Source of the DNA: Gadus chalcogrammus
Taxonomy: Eukaryota > Chordata > Actinopteri > Gadiformes > Gadidae
Assembly (NCBI RefSeq): GCF_026213295.1
Contig: NC_079423.1
Span: forward strand, 12,593,896 to 12,657,895
DNA length: 64,000 bases
Direction of reading: 5' to 3'
In this document: one piece after another, positions 16,630 through 33,540 of the stretch
How positions within the stretch are numbered: position 1 is the stretch's first letter
How the letters are laid out: every line of letters starts with the position of its first letter
Made by a program: the position numbers and the translations under genes
Notes under the pieces: generated by a model
Seen by the model: the letters and a program-made list of their open reading frames with translations, nothing else
What the model was told of the DNA's origin: nothing
Databases searched by the model: none

Positions 16630-17188
16630 TGTTACGTTCCTATACGGCAAATATGAGATTTTGCGCAGCTGCGCTGTTCTGCGTTTCCTTTCTCCCTATA
16701 GGCTGGTTGTTCCCGCCGTCGCCTGACGTCGCCTATAAAGACCGCCCAGCCCAGACTGCAAGGGCGGGGGATTTGTTCCTGGTCCCACACGCCACCGATC
16801 GTTCAGTGTGAATTGTTATCTTTTGTGCGAAGTAATTTACGGTCCAGTGCCGTCTTTTCCCATGTGGGAACATTATTGCTTTAATTTCACTTTCTACGTT
16901 GTTGGTTAGGAGATGGTTGTTTTCACGTTTTAAGTTAGGTTGGAGCAGGGTAGACATAGGTCCCGGCTAATTCACATTCCCTTTTACTTTCGGTGTAGTA
17001 GGACAAGTTGGGTCCCCCAGAGTTAGGGTTAGTTAGGGTTTCCTTTCTGTTTTGTTATCTTTCCTTTCGTTGATTTAATAACCGTCCCGCCATGTGTAAG
17101 GCAGCGTCTGCTAAATAAAACGTCTGTTTCAACGTGACTTTCAGTCTGTGTTACTCGGTCCGGTGTGACCCAAAGCTGTATCGTAACA
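16630..17188 (+). mobile_element. Solo LTR (retrovirus-like/Ty3-gypsy type) with 5-bp TSD
   Basis: The 559-bp element begins TGTTACG and ends CGTAACA, giving perfect 7-bp inverted termini of the TG...CA class. GCGTG occurs immediately on both sides (16625-16629 and 17189-17193) as the target-site duplication. Inside, CCTATAAAG near 16732 fits a TATA box and AATAAA near 17115 fits a poly(A) signal, in the order expected of U3-R-U5. No internal gag-pol region is present, so this is a recombined solo LTR. A 5-bp duplication fits Ty3/gypsy or some endogenous retroviruses. The boundaries are well supported; the family is inferred. Confidence 0.85.
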
Positions 17189-17937
17189 GCGTGTGTGCGT
17201 GTGTGTATGAGCACATGTACATCAAATGAGCTAATTACATGACTGCTGTGTGGTGGCAAGGTCACAAGACTAGCCGTGATTGACAGACCGGATTCTGCTC
17301 TAGGTGTCTAGGTGAACTGTGTGTTATACCACTGGACAATGGTAGGACTCTTTGCAGTACTTGTTGATATGGCATGATAATATGAGATACCGCATACACT
17401 GAGAGGATTGTGGATAGATTATTAAAATATAAATATAGAGATACATTTGCAAAACAAATCACCTTTAATACAACTGATAATGAACAAAGTCAAACTGTGT
17501 GACAGATCCACAGATCAGCAGTTATAGCAGGCTATTTGAATTCTTTGGAGGAATATAACAATATTGATATCTGGATTATATCACGGGACTGTGCACTAGT
17601 GAAATCACAAGATCAGATTTCCAAAAGGGAGATGATCAAATTGTTTTTTTCTGCCGGTCTCTTTTTGTGGACAATTTGTAAATTTCTTCCATCTTCTGTT
17701 TATGATAGGCAGCATATATGGTCCATTGATCCATGTGTTGTAAAACTCATTCCCACACTCCTTATCTTGAGCTTAGGAGGTTCTGGCGACCTACTGCCAC
17801 ATGGTTCCTACATGAAAAATGTATTTCTCCCATCTTCATTGACCCTTCACACGTTTTCATTTATTTAACTCGCACAAACTTCTTATGCTCTCAGACGCCA
17901 TTATTTCTTCTTCTCTGTAAGTTGTCAAGAGAACAGA
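17189..17937. other. Intergenic, nothing recognised
   Basis: Resumed GT-rich sequence for about 30 bases, then AT-rich unique DNA. An open frame of about 110 codons at 17536-17868 has no recognisable similarity. Confidence 0.45.
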
Positions 17938-18036
17938 GAGAGTGTGATAGAGTGTGAGAGAGACATGGAGAGTGAGTGCGAAAGAGAGTGCGAAAGGGAG
18001 TGCGAAAGAGAGTGTGAGAAAGAGAGATTGGGAGAG

Positions 18037-18076
<40 letters not shown>

Positions 18077-18120
18077 CGTGTGCGAGAGAGAGAGGGAGAG
18101 AGTGTGAGAGACAGAGAGGG
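17938..18120. repeat. GA-rich tract with 12-bp subrepeats
   Basis: Degenerate GAGA sequence. At about 17973-18020 it contains several copies of a GAGTGCGAAAGA-like 12-mer, followed by a cleaner (GA)n array near 18040-18070. Confidence 0.9.
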
Positions 18121-18427
18121 TTGCAGGGATGATAAACTGTCCTTGGTTGTGCTACCAGCACAGGCAGGGTGTCAAGGTAACCTGTTCCTTTGTGAGACAG
18201 GTCGTTTATCAACTTCCATCAACATACACAACAGTTTCTAAATAGAAGGCACATAGGACTGCTTCAGGAGTCGCCAGTTGAATGGACTTTTTGGACTTCA
18301 CAAAGAAATGGTTGGACTTTGAAAAAAATGAAGCCGATGGGTGAAGAATAATTGAACACATAGTTTATATTTTGACAGATGCATTGAGAGTGACTGAGAT
18401 TGTAATTTCAATAGCATTAGCCTTACC

Positions 18428-18790
18428 ATCTAGCCTGATATCACCAGACCGATTCGTAAATGTATGTATCAGTCTTCGTCCTCTCAGTTTATTTTCGATT
18501 CCAAAGTGGCGTTATCAACGGACATGGACCAAAACATATATATATTATATATATATATATATTATATATATATCTATGGACCAAAATGCCTCTGGACACA
18601 ATTGGATGGACCTTCAACCAATCAGATCACATAAGCGTTATCCATGGGCGGCAGCCATCTTGTTTTTTTAGGAAAATGCTTCAAAGCCTTCCCCAATAAA
18701 GCACCCTCTATACGGTCATGGTATTAACCACGCCCCTATTAGATAAAGGGTTGTGATTGGCCCGACCCGGCAAGAAGAATCAGTACTGGT
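18428..18790. mobile_element. Fish DNA-transposon/MITE-like repeat split by an AT array
   Basis: Begins near TAGCCTGATATCACCAGACC and continues with ATGGACCAAAA, CAACCAATCAGATC and GCAGCCATCTTG, which I associate with common non-autonomous fish DNA elements. An AT array (18536-18574) interrupts it, and the flanking words GGACCAAAA occur on both sides of the array. The termini are not defined. Confidence 0.55.
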
Positions 18791-18879
18791 AAGAATCAGC
18801 AGGGAACATTCACACTTCTTCAGAATACTCATTGTTTACAGATTATATATATATATTATATATATAAATGCAAGGGATA

Positions 18880-19600
18880 ATGTATAGAACGCTGCTCATT
18901 ATCGAGAAAATAAGCCCCGACAGGGCGAACAGGACACCGACGCACAGGCGGAAGTTGTGAAGTGCTCATGCAAGTGAACGGAACGTTGAAAAGACCTGTG
19001 TAATAAGTAAGGAATAATCACCGAGAGGCCGGGCAATAAACAGTTTGATATGCCCGGCTCGTGGACGGCTTACCGCCCGAGACGAAGTCGAGGGTGGTAA
19101 CCTTCCGCGAGCCGGGCATATCAAACTGTATATTGCCCTGCCTTGAGGTGATTATTCTGTTTATTCTACTTCGCGCCGGCCAACATGATAAAACAATTCA
19201 AATACTTTAAGAATTAGCCTTTTTCTTATTCGTATTGCATGCTTATTAAATGTATACTCTGTTTAAGTTCATCTCCCTTGAAAAGTAGTTCCCTTTAGAA
19301 CTACGGTGAATAACGTTAGCTCGGCTGTAGGTAACTCGTTTCTATAGCAACCACACAAGGCTGGATCTGATCACTAGTTTAATAACGTAGTTGCTACATT
19401 CGTATCAAGTCAGCTTTAATGACGATCGATCAAACATGCACTCCTTGGTTTATTTTTACTATGGACCACATGTTGGAAATGTATGTGATAGAAAACGATA
19501 CAAGCGGCGTATTGATCTACTGTGCTCAGTCAGCATGTCGGATTAATGCACCCCTCCCAGCCAATCAGAATCGAGCATTCTTAAATGAAGTAGAATAAAG
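18880..19600. mobile_element. Foldback (palindromic) non-autonomous DNA element
   Basis: At the core, 19012-19157, is a large imperfect palindrome centred at about 19084. Both arms carry CAGTTTGATATGCCCGGCTC in opposite orientation, flanked by AATAATCACC and GGGCAATA. Further right, CCAATCAGAATCGAGCATTC (19561-19580) and GAAGTAGAATAAA form an end-like segment seen in abundant fish elements. The outer limits are approximate. No transposase frame exists. Confidence 0.65.
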
Positions 19601-20436
19601 ATATATAATAATCTGATTATGCAGGCAGATTATACAGACTATACGTGTTTATATATTAGTATAATATAATACGTATAGTCTGTAGAATCTGAGGAAGTTT
19701 GGCTAGCAATCAAGCGCAGCATATTGACCGTGTACGCCTTTACTTATCTGAGAGAATTTCCTTTGAAACATAAATTATGAATCGAGTGGCATGCTCCGAT
19801 AAACCCACCGTAATAAAGCCGGCGAAAACAACTGGATGCACTTACATATTTAAATAGGCCGTTTCTTTTGTGAACATATCATCTGAGCATTAAACTTTCA
19901 GAAGGCGTGATGGTCCAACATTATGCACACATTGCAGGGTGTTTGAGCTGAAGATTAGAGCCATATATGGCTGCCATTATAAGGATTTGTGGTGTAGGGA
20001 AACCAGAGCTCCCAGGGGTAGACATTGTGTAATTTGATGGGTCCAAGACCTCTTGATGCATTTCTATTTAGGAGTCCCGGCCTTGGGTATAATGTATCCT
20101 AAGCTGTTTGCAGCATACTATCCAGCCTACTTTTGATGTTAATAAACCTCATGGTCTTCAATTATTCAGCTTTGGCCAAGATACAAATGATTACCTAGTA
20201 GGAATAAATGTTTGTTTTGTCCTTGCAAATTGAATACATCACCATCCAATCAGCATACAGTGAATCCAGTAAAGAGCTAGTGAAAGATAGTTTACAACAC
20301 AACAAAGGATAATTAAAGTTGTTCAATGCATGCAATGTGTCGTGTGGTCAAACCCAATGAGTCCATGCCAGCACTCTCTAATCAAATTAACACTTTTCTT
20401 TTAATACTATGAAGAAAAAAACACATGAATCTTTAT
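19601..20436. other. Intergenic with small hairpin
   Basis: An inverted repeat ACAGACTATACGT / ACGTATAGTCTGT brackets an AT-rich loop near 19635-19682. The remainder is unique AT-rich DNA without a recognised feature. Confidence 0.5.
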
Positions 20437-20437
20437 T

Positions 20438-20590
20438 GTGCGGGGTAGTCTGGTGGCTAAGGTGTACAAGTCCTAGGCAAAAGGTTCCGGGTTTAATCCC
20501 CATTGACAGCATTGTACCTGTATACATATTTGATCAACAGCACTAACCCTCTCACCCTTATTGACCTGTATCAGAATTCAGTAAAAGTAT
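20438..20590 (+). mobile_element. tRNA-derived SINE
   Basis: A polymerase III A box (GGTAGTCTGGTGG, 20443-20456) and a B box (GGTTCCGGGTTTAATCC, 20483-20499) sit at tRNA-like spacing. The segment cannot close a full tRNA cloverleaf with a clear acceptor stem, and non-tRNA sequence follows. This fits the tRNA-like head of a SINE rather than a working tRNA gene. Confidence 0.72.
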
Positions 20591-22509
<1,919 letters not shown>

Positions 22510-24840
22510 ATAGACAGTGAGTGAATGTGTAAGGGCTTGTTTGAATTGTGGGAGATTGCCTATAAACCTAGGCAGGTATTTTGAAGAAGGAAAAGGGTCT
22601 CATTTAAAAGTCTAATTTAACAAAAAACTCCTCACAATTTCATGACGCATCAAAAACTGGTACAAAAAAGGGTTTGCATCTTTAAACAGTCAAAAACCAA
22701 TTTGTCAAGGGAATATTTCATAGAAGCCTATAAATAAAGAAACTCCCCATATATGCAAGACAACATTCATTCTCATCCTATTAATACTATAATACTCATG
22801 ATAGTCTGACACTGCCTCATTAACAACCACGTACCGTCAGAAGGAGAGGAAGGAGATTTATGACATTATTAGAATTTAAAGGCCTGCCTGTGGATCTATT
22901 TTGGGAAAATGGCCACCAGTGATCCAATTACATACGATGACAGTCACTAATGTATCATGTGACACAGTGAGGGAGCTTACAGTAGGTCCAAACCAGCCAT
23001 AGGGTGTGGTACAGCGTCTGCTTACATCACACAACAAGTGAATACATAATTTTGCACTCGGAATTATCTCAACCGTAATTATACAGAATCAAACTCGGAA
23101 AGTGTTTCTCCCACTTCATTGATTAAGGGGGGGTATCCCCTTAATTACACGAGTGTCTTCTAAACGACTTAATACTATATTGTTGCATTGTGATTACAGC
23201 ACAATAAGAAACCTTGGCAAGGATGTGTTGTACAAACATGGAAACCACTTTGAAGTCCAAGATCTTCGTTCTAGGTTATACAAATACGTTGTAGAGTGTA
23301 TACAAGCATGCAGCCCAATGTTGCCCACACAATTCTTTGCTGGACTTTAAGTAGGACCCAAGACTTTGTAGCCTGGATTCCATTCAGAAACATTAAAATT
23401 AGACTACAGTGATGTCAATATCAATTTTTTTGTACAGCGGAGTGGCAGAACAGACTTTGCAATAATAATCTAATTTAAAGATTAACCTTGTAAAAACGAA
23501 TAGTCATATTTTAATCCTGGTTTAAAGAAAGGATCTGTCAGCTGACAGAACATAGCTTTAAATAGAGTTAGATATAGAGTTTGAATTAATAAATTCAAGA
23601 TTCTATTCAGAGATTCTGACAAACTGTGGACCAGAGGAGTACTATTTGAAGCTGAATATAATACAAGCCCACAAGTACATGCATTGTACTTGTGTACTGT
23701 ATTGTACTATTGCATAGCAACTTTAAAGGTGCAGTCACTAATTCACCTTGTACTTGATGACCTCTAGTGGTAAGGCGGGCGCTTTTCAGAAGGGACTAGC
23801 ATTACAATTTCAACTCTATCAGATGCATTCTTTTTCATACATTGATGTGATCACAGTCATTTCACATGGGCCACATAAAACAGCCAGTCAACATTCACCA
23901 CAGTAACAGCCAGCTGCAGCAAAGACACAATCTGAAAAATCAATGTGTCTCTGAATTGTATAGGAATTACTTAAATTAATTAATTACTGAAATCCAATGA
24001 TAATCATAGAAGAAAGTTAACATATCCAGCACAATTTGACAACATGGGTTTCTTTTAGTGCACTTTGCATAATACCACTTCATATTCTAATTTAGTCTTG
24101 CAATTGTTGTTGCATTGTTCTTCCTATTTTTGTTAAGATTAGCAGTTTCTTTGAGTAAACCTGTAATAACAATAAGATCCTAAAGGATATAGTGCCCTAC
24201 CTCTGTTCCACAGCATGGCTCCTCCACAACTTCCTCCAACATTGGCACAATTATTTGAGTGCCTTAACGATGGGTGTCCAATAATGGCTGATTCAAATGT
24301 ATTAGGAAATCTGTTTGTTTCAGCCTCTGAATGCTGTTGCTCTTTTGGTTATTTCCTGTTACGTTATATGATTGTCCAAATGCTTTTAAATTGAGATCAG
24401 GAGATTTGCAAGGCATATCTTTGTCCATTTAATTGTAAATTATTGCATTAAACATTTGTAGCCTATTTACGCATTTGGTGGATGTAGACTATATATGGTC
24501 TTCAATAGTCACAATACATTGGCTTTCAGTGTTGTAGTTCTAAAACAAATATTTCGCCTGGACATATTCCAATAATATAATACAGTGTCATTATATTAGA
24601 CTGACATTAGACTTTTTGAAAATGAGTAATTAAAGCAAACGACATCTTGAAGTAATACACTTTTCTTTTCAGTCATAATAAAAAAGTCATGTCTGCCTAA
24701 AGCATGCCACATTTATAGAAATTATACCATAATCTGATATCGACCAAAGTATAAAGTCAGCACCTTCTGTTTTCTAGTTTTGGCGATCCAAGGGTGCGGG
24801 ATGAACTACTGGAAACACGTGAGCTTTGGAGGAGGCACCA
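22510..24840. other. Intergenic DNA upstream of pex5l, no gene seen
   Basis: AT-rich unique sequence. A 9-bp hairpin ATTAAGGGG/CCCCTTAAT lies near 23122-23145. Distal enhancers of pex5l could be here, but none can be identified from sequence alone. Confidence 0.45.
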
Positions 24841-24925
24841 CGAGCGCCAAGAGGCGGGAACAGCGGTAGGTGATGGGAGAGGCACGCGCCCTATAAGAGC
24901 AGGATGAATCCTGGTGATCGTCACA
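24841..24925 (+). promoter_or_regulatory. pex5l: Candidate pex5l core promoter (TATA, GC box)
   Basis: CTATAAG at 24891-24897 is preceded by the GC-box-like GAGGCGGGAA (about 24851-24860) in a locally GC-rich stretch. Transcription would start about 25-30 bases downstream, near 24918-24925. This places a 5' UTR of roughly 450 bases ahead of the exon 1 ATG. Position and motifs fit, but no transcript evidence is available here. Confidence 0.5.
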
Positions 24926-25367
24926 CAGACACAGCAGGCAGGCGGGAGGAGAGCTGATGTTCACCAAGGATGGAGATCTGAAAGTGGTTGTTTTCGGTCC
25001 TTTCTTCTTCTTTTTTTTTTTTTCAACCAAAGCATCATTTCTTAGAAGCTTTTTTTTCACAGCACACTAAGGGACGAGTACAAGTTCGATATCGCACTCG
25101 TCCGTCGTTTTTCCATGACAAACTGGTAATAACTCATGGCAAAAACTGAAACGTTCAGCACCCGAGTCGAGGACAGCTCTAGTCTAATCCTGTCTCATCA
25201 ACACTAAAAATATCACTATAGGGCGACCTATGAACAAATTCGGTGTGCTTGTTAACTATTTTCAGACACCATAAAGCGACAACCGCCAATGTAACGCTGT
25301 CTCGCAACCTGGGGAGAAGTCTAGAGATCCGGGGAGGGAGGAATCCGCGAATGACTGTGCTCTCAAT
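24920..25367 (+). other. pex5l: Predicted 5' UTR of pex5l with upstream ATGs
   Basis: Lies between the TATA box and the exon 1 start codon. Several upstream ATGs are present, including one near 25136 that opens a short closed frame, and one at 25351 whose frame passes through the exon 1 donor and, after splicing, ends inside exon 2. A T-rich run lies at 25009-25024. The start site of transcription is inferred. Confidence 0.5.
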
Positions 25368-25388
25368 ATGTACCAGGGACACTTACAG
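25368..25388 (+). CDS. pex5l: pex5l exon 1 (start codon, seven codons)
   Basis: Encodes MYQGHLQ and ends at a strong donor, CAG/GTAAGA, at 25389. Mammalian PEX5L (PEX5R, TRIP8b) begins MYQGHMQ from its exon 1a and continues GKGSRAADKAVAMV. Here exon 2 at 52175 opens in the same phase (0) with the matching residues, so this tiny exon is recognised with good confidence despite its size. The product is the neuronal PEX5-related protein, a cytosolic auxiliary subunit that binds the C-terminus of HCN pacemaker channels and sets their surface delivery and cAMP response. The ATG has A at -3. Teleosts carry two pex5l copies, and which one this is cannot be told from this part. Confidence 0.85.
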
Positions 25389-28300
25389 GTAAGAATGACT
25401 GTTAGCAACTCTTTACCTCCACTCTGCGACTGGATATGTAAACAATACCCTACACCAGGAAGCTAACATGACGCATACAGTATAGAATTGTATTAAATGG
25501 CGAAACACGGAGTTATGCTAAAAGGATTTATGTTTACTAAGGGTGACAAAGTAGCCCACACAACTCCGCACATTCCTGAGCCTACCTATCTCCAAGTTAG
25601 TCATTCACATTTTTATTTATTCAAAAAGTTGTCAAAATGTCCTTGTGGTATGTCTCGAATATGTTTTATGTATTGGCAATATGAAAGCATTAGGCATTTC
25701 ACATTATCATAGGGAATAGTCCCATATGCAGAAAATGCAATGATGAACATTGAATTGCTGATCTAAATTATGCTGTGTGGTCATTTTTTGTATGGTATTT
25801 CAATCTGTTTTCTAATTAATTTGTTCTATACTGGGTTTCTCTTTGTTTGCATGAATGTTCTTCTTTGTGAATCTTCTACATCTTTGTGCTGACCAAAAGT
25901 CAGAGAATTAAACAGCCTACTTTTGGATTTAGTATTTGAACTACAGCCTTCACCCTAGCAAGTAACACTCATGTTTACAGAGATGTAGAGGGGCAAAATG
26001 GAGTTTATTATATCTTAAGCTATCTAACCAAATTAATTCTGGAAAACCTCGGAAAGAACAGTCAATTCAAAGCAAATGAAAATATTGTCTTTAATAGAAA
26101 TGTGTGAAAAGTGCTGACGTTGGTCAATTGACCTCAAACTCGAAATGTGACAAATTCCCAAACCGTGTTTTTTTATTAACATTATTAACGTTGTTATTGC
26201 TCCAGGTTGGACTCACCTTTCTTCTTTTTGATGATAAGTCACAATACACACCATAGCTATTCCAAACAACATTTCCAAAATTAACAAAAGTATAACAATT
26301 TAAAAACCTTGCAAGGCCAGAAAATGCAAACCTTGCATGTTACATAGTTATAAGTATACCAAACATTGTTTCCTTCACTACCGATACCGAGGCTAGTAGT
26401 CAGACACTCAACCCTTCTATCCGTATTATGCAACAAAAACAAGTTCTGAGTCAGACATCTCAGTAGAATTAAAAACACAGGATGAATAGTTAATGCATTA
26501 ACTAGCTAGAATCGTTGAGAATGCATGAAAAGATCTGGACAACAGTTGTAAGTGTCAGTGGTACCTTAGACTCAAGTTTCTGTCAATTAAATGCATAGTG
26601 CCTTAACACAAAGCCATCCTTTCAACATAAATAATAGCCATTTGAAACACAGCTTTCTCATTATCCATTCTGTTCTTTAATATGAACAATACAAATTCTG
26701 GTGTCATGTTTGGTCTCCTGCATATTTCATTTCATTCCTTAGCAGTACCGCTACAACTACCCTACATGGAACATGTTAATTATCATCTATCTGTAAACTA
26801 ATTGTTCCTCTGCGAGATTATCAAAGGTACAAACGATCCCTTCGACGCGTTCTTATGATCCTAATGGGGCAGTAGAAGCCCCCAGCATAACCACAGCTGA
26901 TGAGCTCCAGTGCACCCCAGTCCTGCATAAATGACACATTAGTCTTCAGTCACTTTCTCTAGTGGAAGCCTTGAGCCGAGTGGGTGCATGTGTGCGTGTG
27001 TGCGTGCATGTGTGTTTGAATTTATATATGTTCCTCTTTGTGTGTGTCAGTAAATTTAACATGTGTAATTTGTCATATCTAACATAAAGACATCTGAAGG
27101 AAACATATTATTGACTTTGCCCTTTAGTTTATCATGTTAAAACCAAAGCTTATACGAGCACACACACACAGAAGAAAGAGAAGAAGGGAAAAAAAACAAT
27201 TGAAGTCACAAACTGTATGAGTTGCAGTTTCATTTTCCAGCCATGCTTACACACAACCACACAACAATCTGTCACCAAAAGGGAGTTTCGACCGTCTTAA
27301 CTTTATTAAAGAACAAGAGGATGCCATTGTGAAGAGCCTTTAACAATGATATTCCTCTAATAGTCAGCAGTTTTTTGTCACCATGGACAGGATGCAGGAA
27401 GACTTTCTCTTGCAGAAGGAAGCCACACAAGAACCCCCCTTATTGTTCCGCATCAATTACAGACTCAGAGGAGTTTTTCCACATTACCTCTGCTCCACTA
27501 CCTTGGACAGTATGTGTTTACCTCACTTTCAGTATCCCAGCCTATAAAAACTTTGGGAGGGGGGGTATAATTACACACTTCCATAAATAACCCCTATTTA
27601 CATAATCACTGGTTTGTTCCAAAATTTGTTGCCATTCAGTGGGACAATATTGGCCGGGATCAGATATCCTTGCGTGAGATAAATGTCACTGTGATCAAAT
27701 CCCTGTTGGCTTGCGCAGCGTTTAGTGGCTGCCTTGGTAACATCAGAACCTGGCAGGAGCAGCGCTGGTTGGCAGCCCTCCAGTGGTGTTCGACCGTCCC
27801 AAACAGTGTGGCTAACATGGGAATGAAAGGCACGCTGCCTTACCTGCGTGTTCATGCTCGAGGCAGCTGTGGGGTCAGGGCTTTCAATTTGCATCGCACA
27901 TAAAAAACAGCAGGTGCGTGCGCCCGCAAACTATTACCATTTTCAAACTAATTCAATAATAGCAGTTCGTTTAATTTGATTATGTGATATGCAGTGCATA
28001 TAAGGACGTGTTGGGTAAAATTAAGTAGGACCCCAAAACATTGATTTGTGTATTCGCTGTCATGATTTATTGTTGTGCCTTGAGGCAAATCCCAAATATT
28101 GTGAATATTCTTCCTTTAGCAGTGTAGCTTATCGGTCACATTTCACTGTAGCACTATTGCTGTACCGTCGTGTTTATATTTCTTTAAATTGCACAACATG
28201 TGACCCACTGACTTTACAAATTACATTGGTGATTGGTTATCTCAGCTTTTACAATAGCTGATTTACACGGAATCCAATTACAAGAGTGCTTGTATTGTGT

Positions 28301-29268
28301 GTTTTGAATGATGTCTAAGCATAATGGAAGTGATGCTCGAGGCCTGTGGATGTTTGCTCTGCCGAACACAACATTATGATTACATAAGTTGATTAACATA
28401 TTCCAAGGGCCCTCGGGAAGAGGCTATCAGTGTTAGGATCTAGCATGCAATCCTATCACCATGCCGGTAGTTAGCTCTCGTCCCCTGCTCCTGATCCGAT
28501 CATTAAACACATGATTATTGCATAAGTTCAGTTGACTAAAATATGGAAAATGTTTTCCACACACACAAATTATCATGAATCAGTCGCTGGTCTTTCACTG
28601 CCCAAAATGACCCCCGTTGTCAGGTATATTGTTTGCCAATATATTTCTACTGTTGCCATGCTTTGGGTTTTTATTTGAGCTGCTACAAGAGCCCAAAATA
28701 AGTTCCCCTCTGAGGTACCATGTTTCTGAAAACCCAATACAATACAATTATTTTCTCCCAAATATAGGTTTGTTACACTACATTAAATAAATCAAGGTTG
28801 AAATAGTTGAAAATGGAACAATTGCTCACAATTTGCTGAATTTTTCCACAATATAAGTTCCACTAACAAACACCCAAAAACCAAACAGCTCCCGACATCA
28901 ATGAATGACTGAAGCCGTAGGGCTGCCAGTGTTGTGATCCTCCAAGGGCCTATGGACCTGAAAGGGTCTGAGGGACTAATACCTCAGTTGGCTCCCCTTC
29001 AATAGCAGTTCAATAATGCAATGCACCTTTTCTACAGGGCTCTCATTGAGACCTCTCCCACAGCCAGCAAGGTGGTCAGCTTCAGGAATTAAACAGTGGA
29101 TGGGGTGGGGGTCAGGAGGTGGCCCCTGGACGGCTCCTTTTTTGAAGCATGCCCTATTTAACCACGGTCTTGATTAAAAGCGATTTAATTGGCCTGCCTA
29201 TTTCAGGAGCCGGGATAATGAGCAGATTCAGCTTGAATCCAGCTGGAGCAGAAAAGGCTATCTCTCTC

Positions 29269-29271
<3 letters not shown>
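25389..29271 (+). other. pex5l intron 1, first part; nothing else recognised
   Basis: Intronic AT-rich DNA. The interval 27600-27905 is open on both strands and less AT-rich, which could mark a conserved non-coding element. I recognise no protein in either frame. Confidence 0.5.

Positions 29272-29361
<90 letters not shown>
29272..29361. repeat. (CT)n microsatellite
   Basis: A 90-base pure TC array in intron 1, with CT-rich shoulders on both sides. Confidence 0.97.
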
Positions 29362-33474
<4,113 letters not shown>

Positions 33475-33540
33475 TGTGCGTGTGTGTGTGTGTATGTGTG
33501 TGTCTTTGTGTGTGTTGGAGTGCTTGTGTATGTGTGTGTG

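Noticed and set aside
16733..16957. Short frames inside the 16.6-17.2 kb block
   Set aside because: They lie in a solo LTR, which has no coding function.
17021..17040. GTTAGGGTTAGTTAGGGTTT as telomeric DNA
   Set aside because: Only two to three units lie within the LTR; too short for an interstitial telomere.
20438..20510. Possible functional tRNA gene
   Set aside because: A and B boxes are present, but no complete cloverleaf with a paired acceptor stem can be drawn; a SINE head explains it better.
24806..25060. 84-codon - strand frame over the pex5l promoter and 5' UTR
   Set aside because: Poly-Lys is encoded by the T run, and no similarity is visible; it overlaps a better supported promoter on +.
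25213..25226. TCACTATAGGGCGA in the pex5l 5' UTR resembles the end of a T7 promoter/vector sequence
   Set aside because: Only 14 bases match, and neither the upstream promoter bases nor the downstream vector sequence is present; treated as coincidence.
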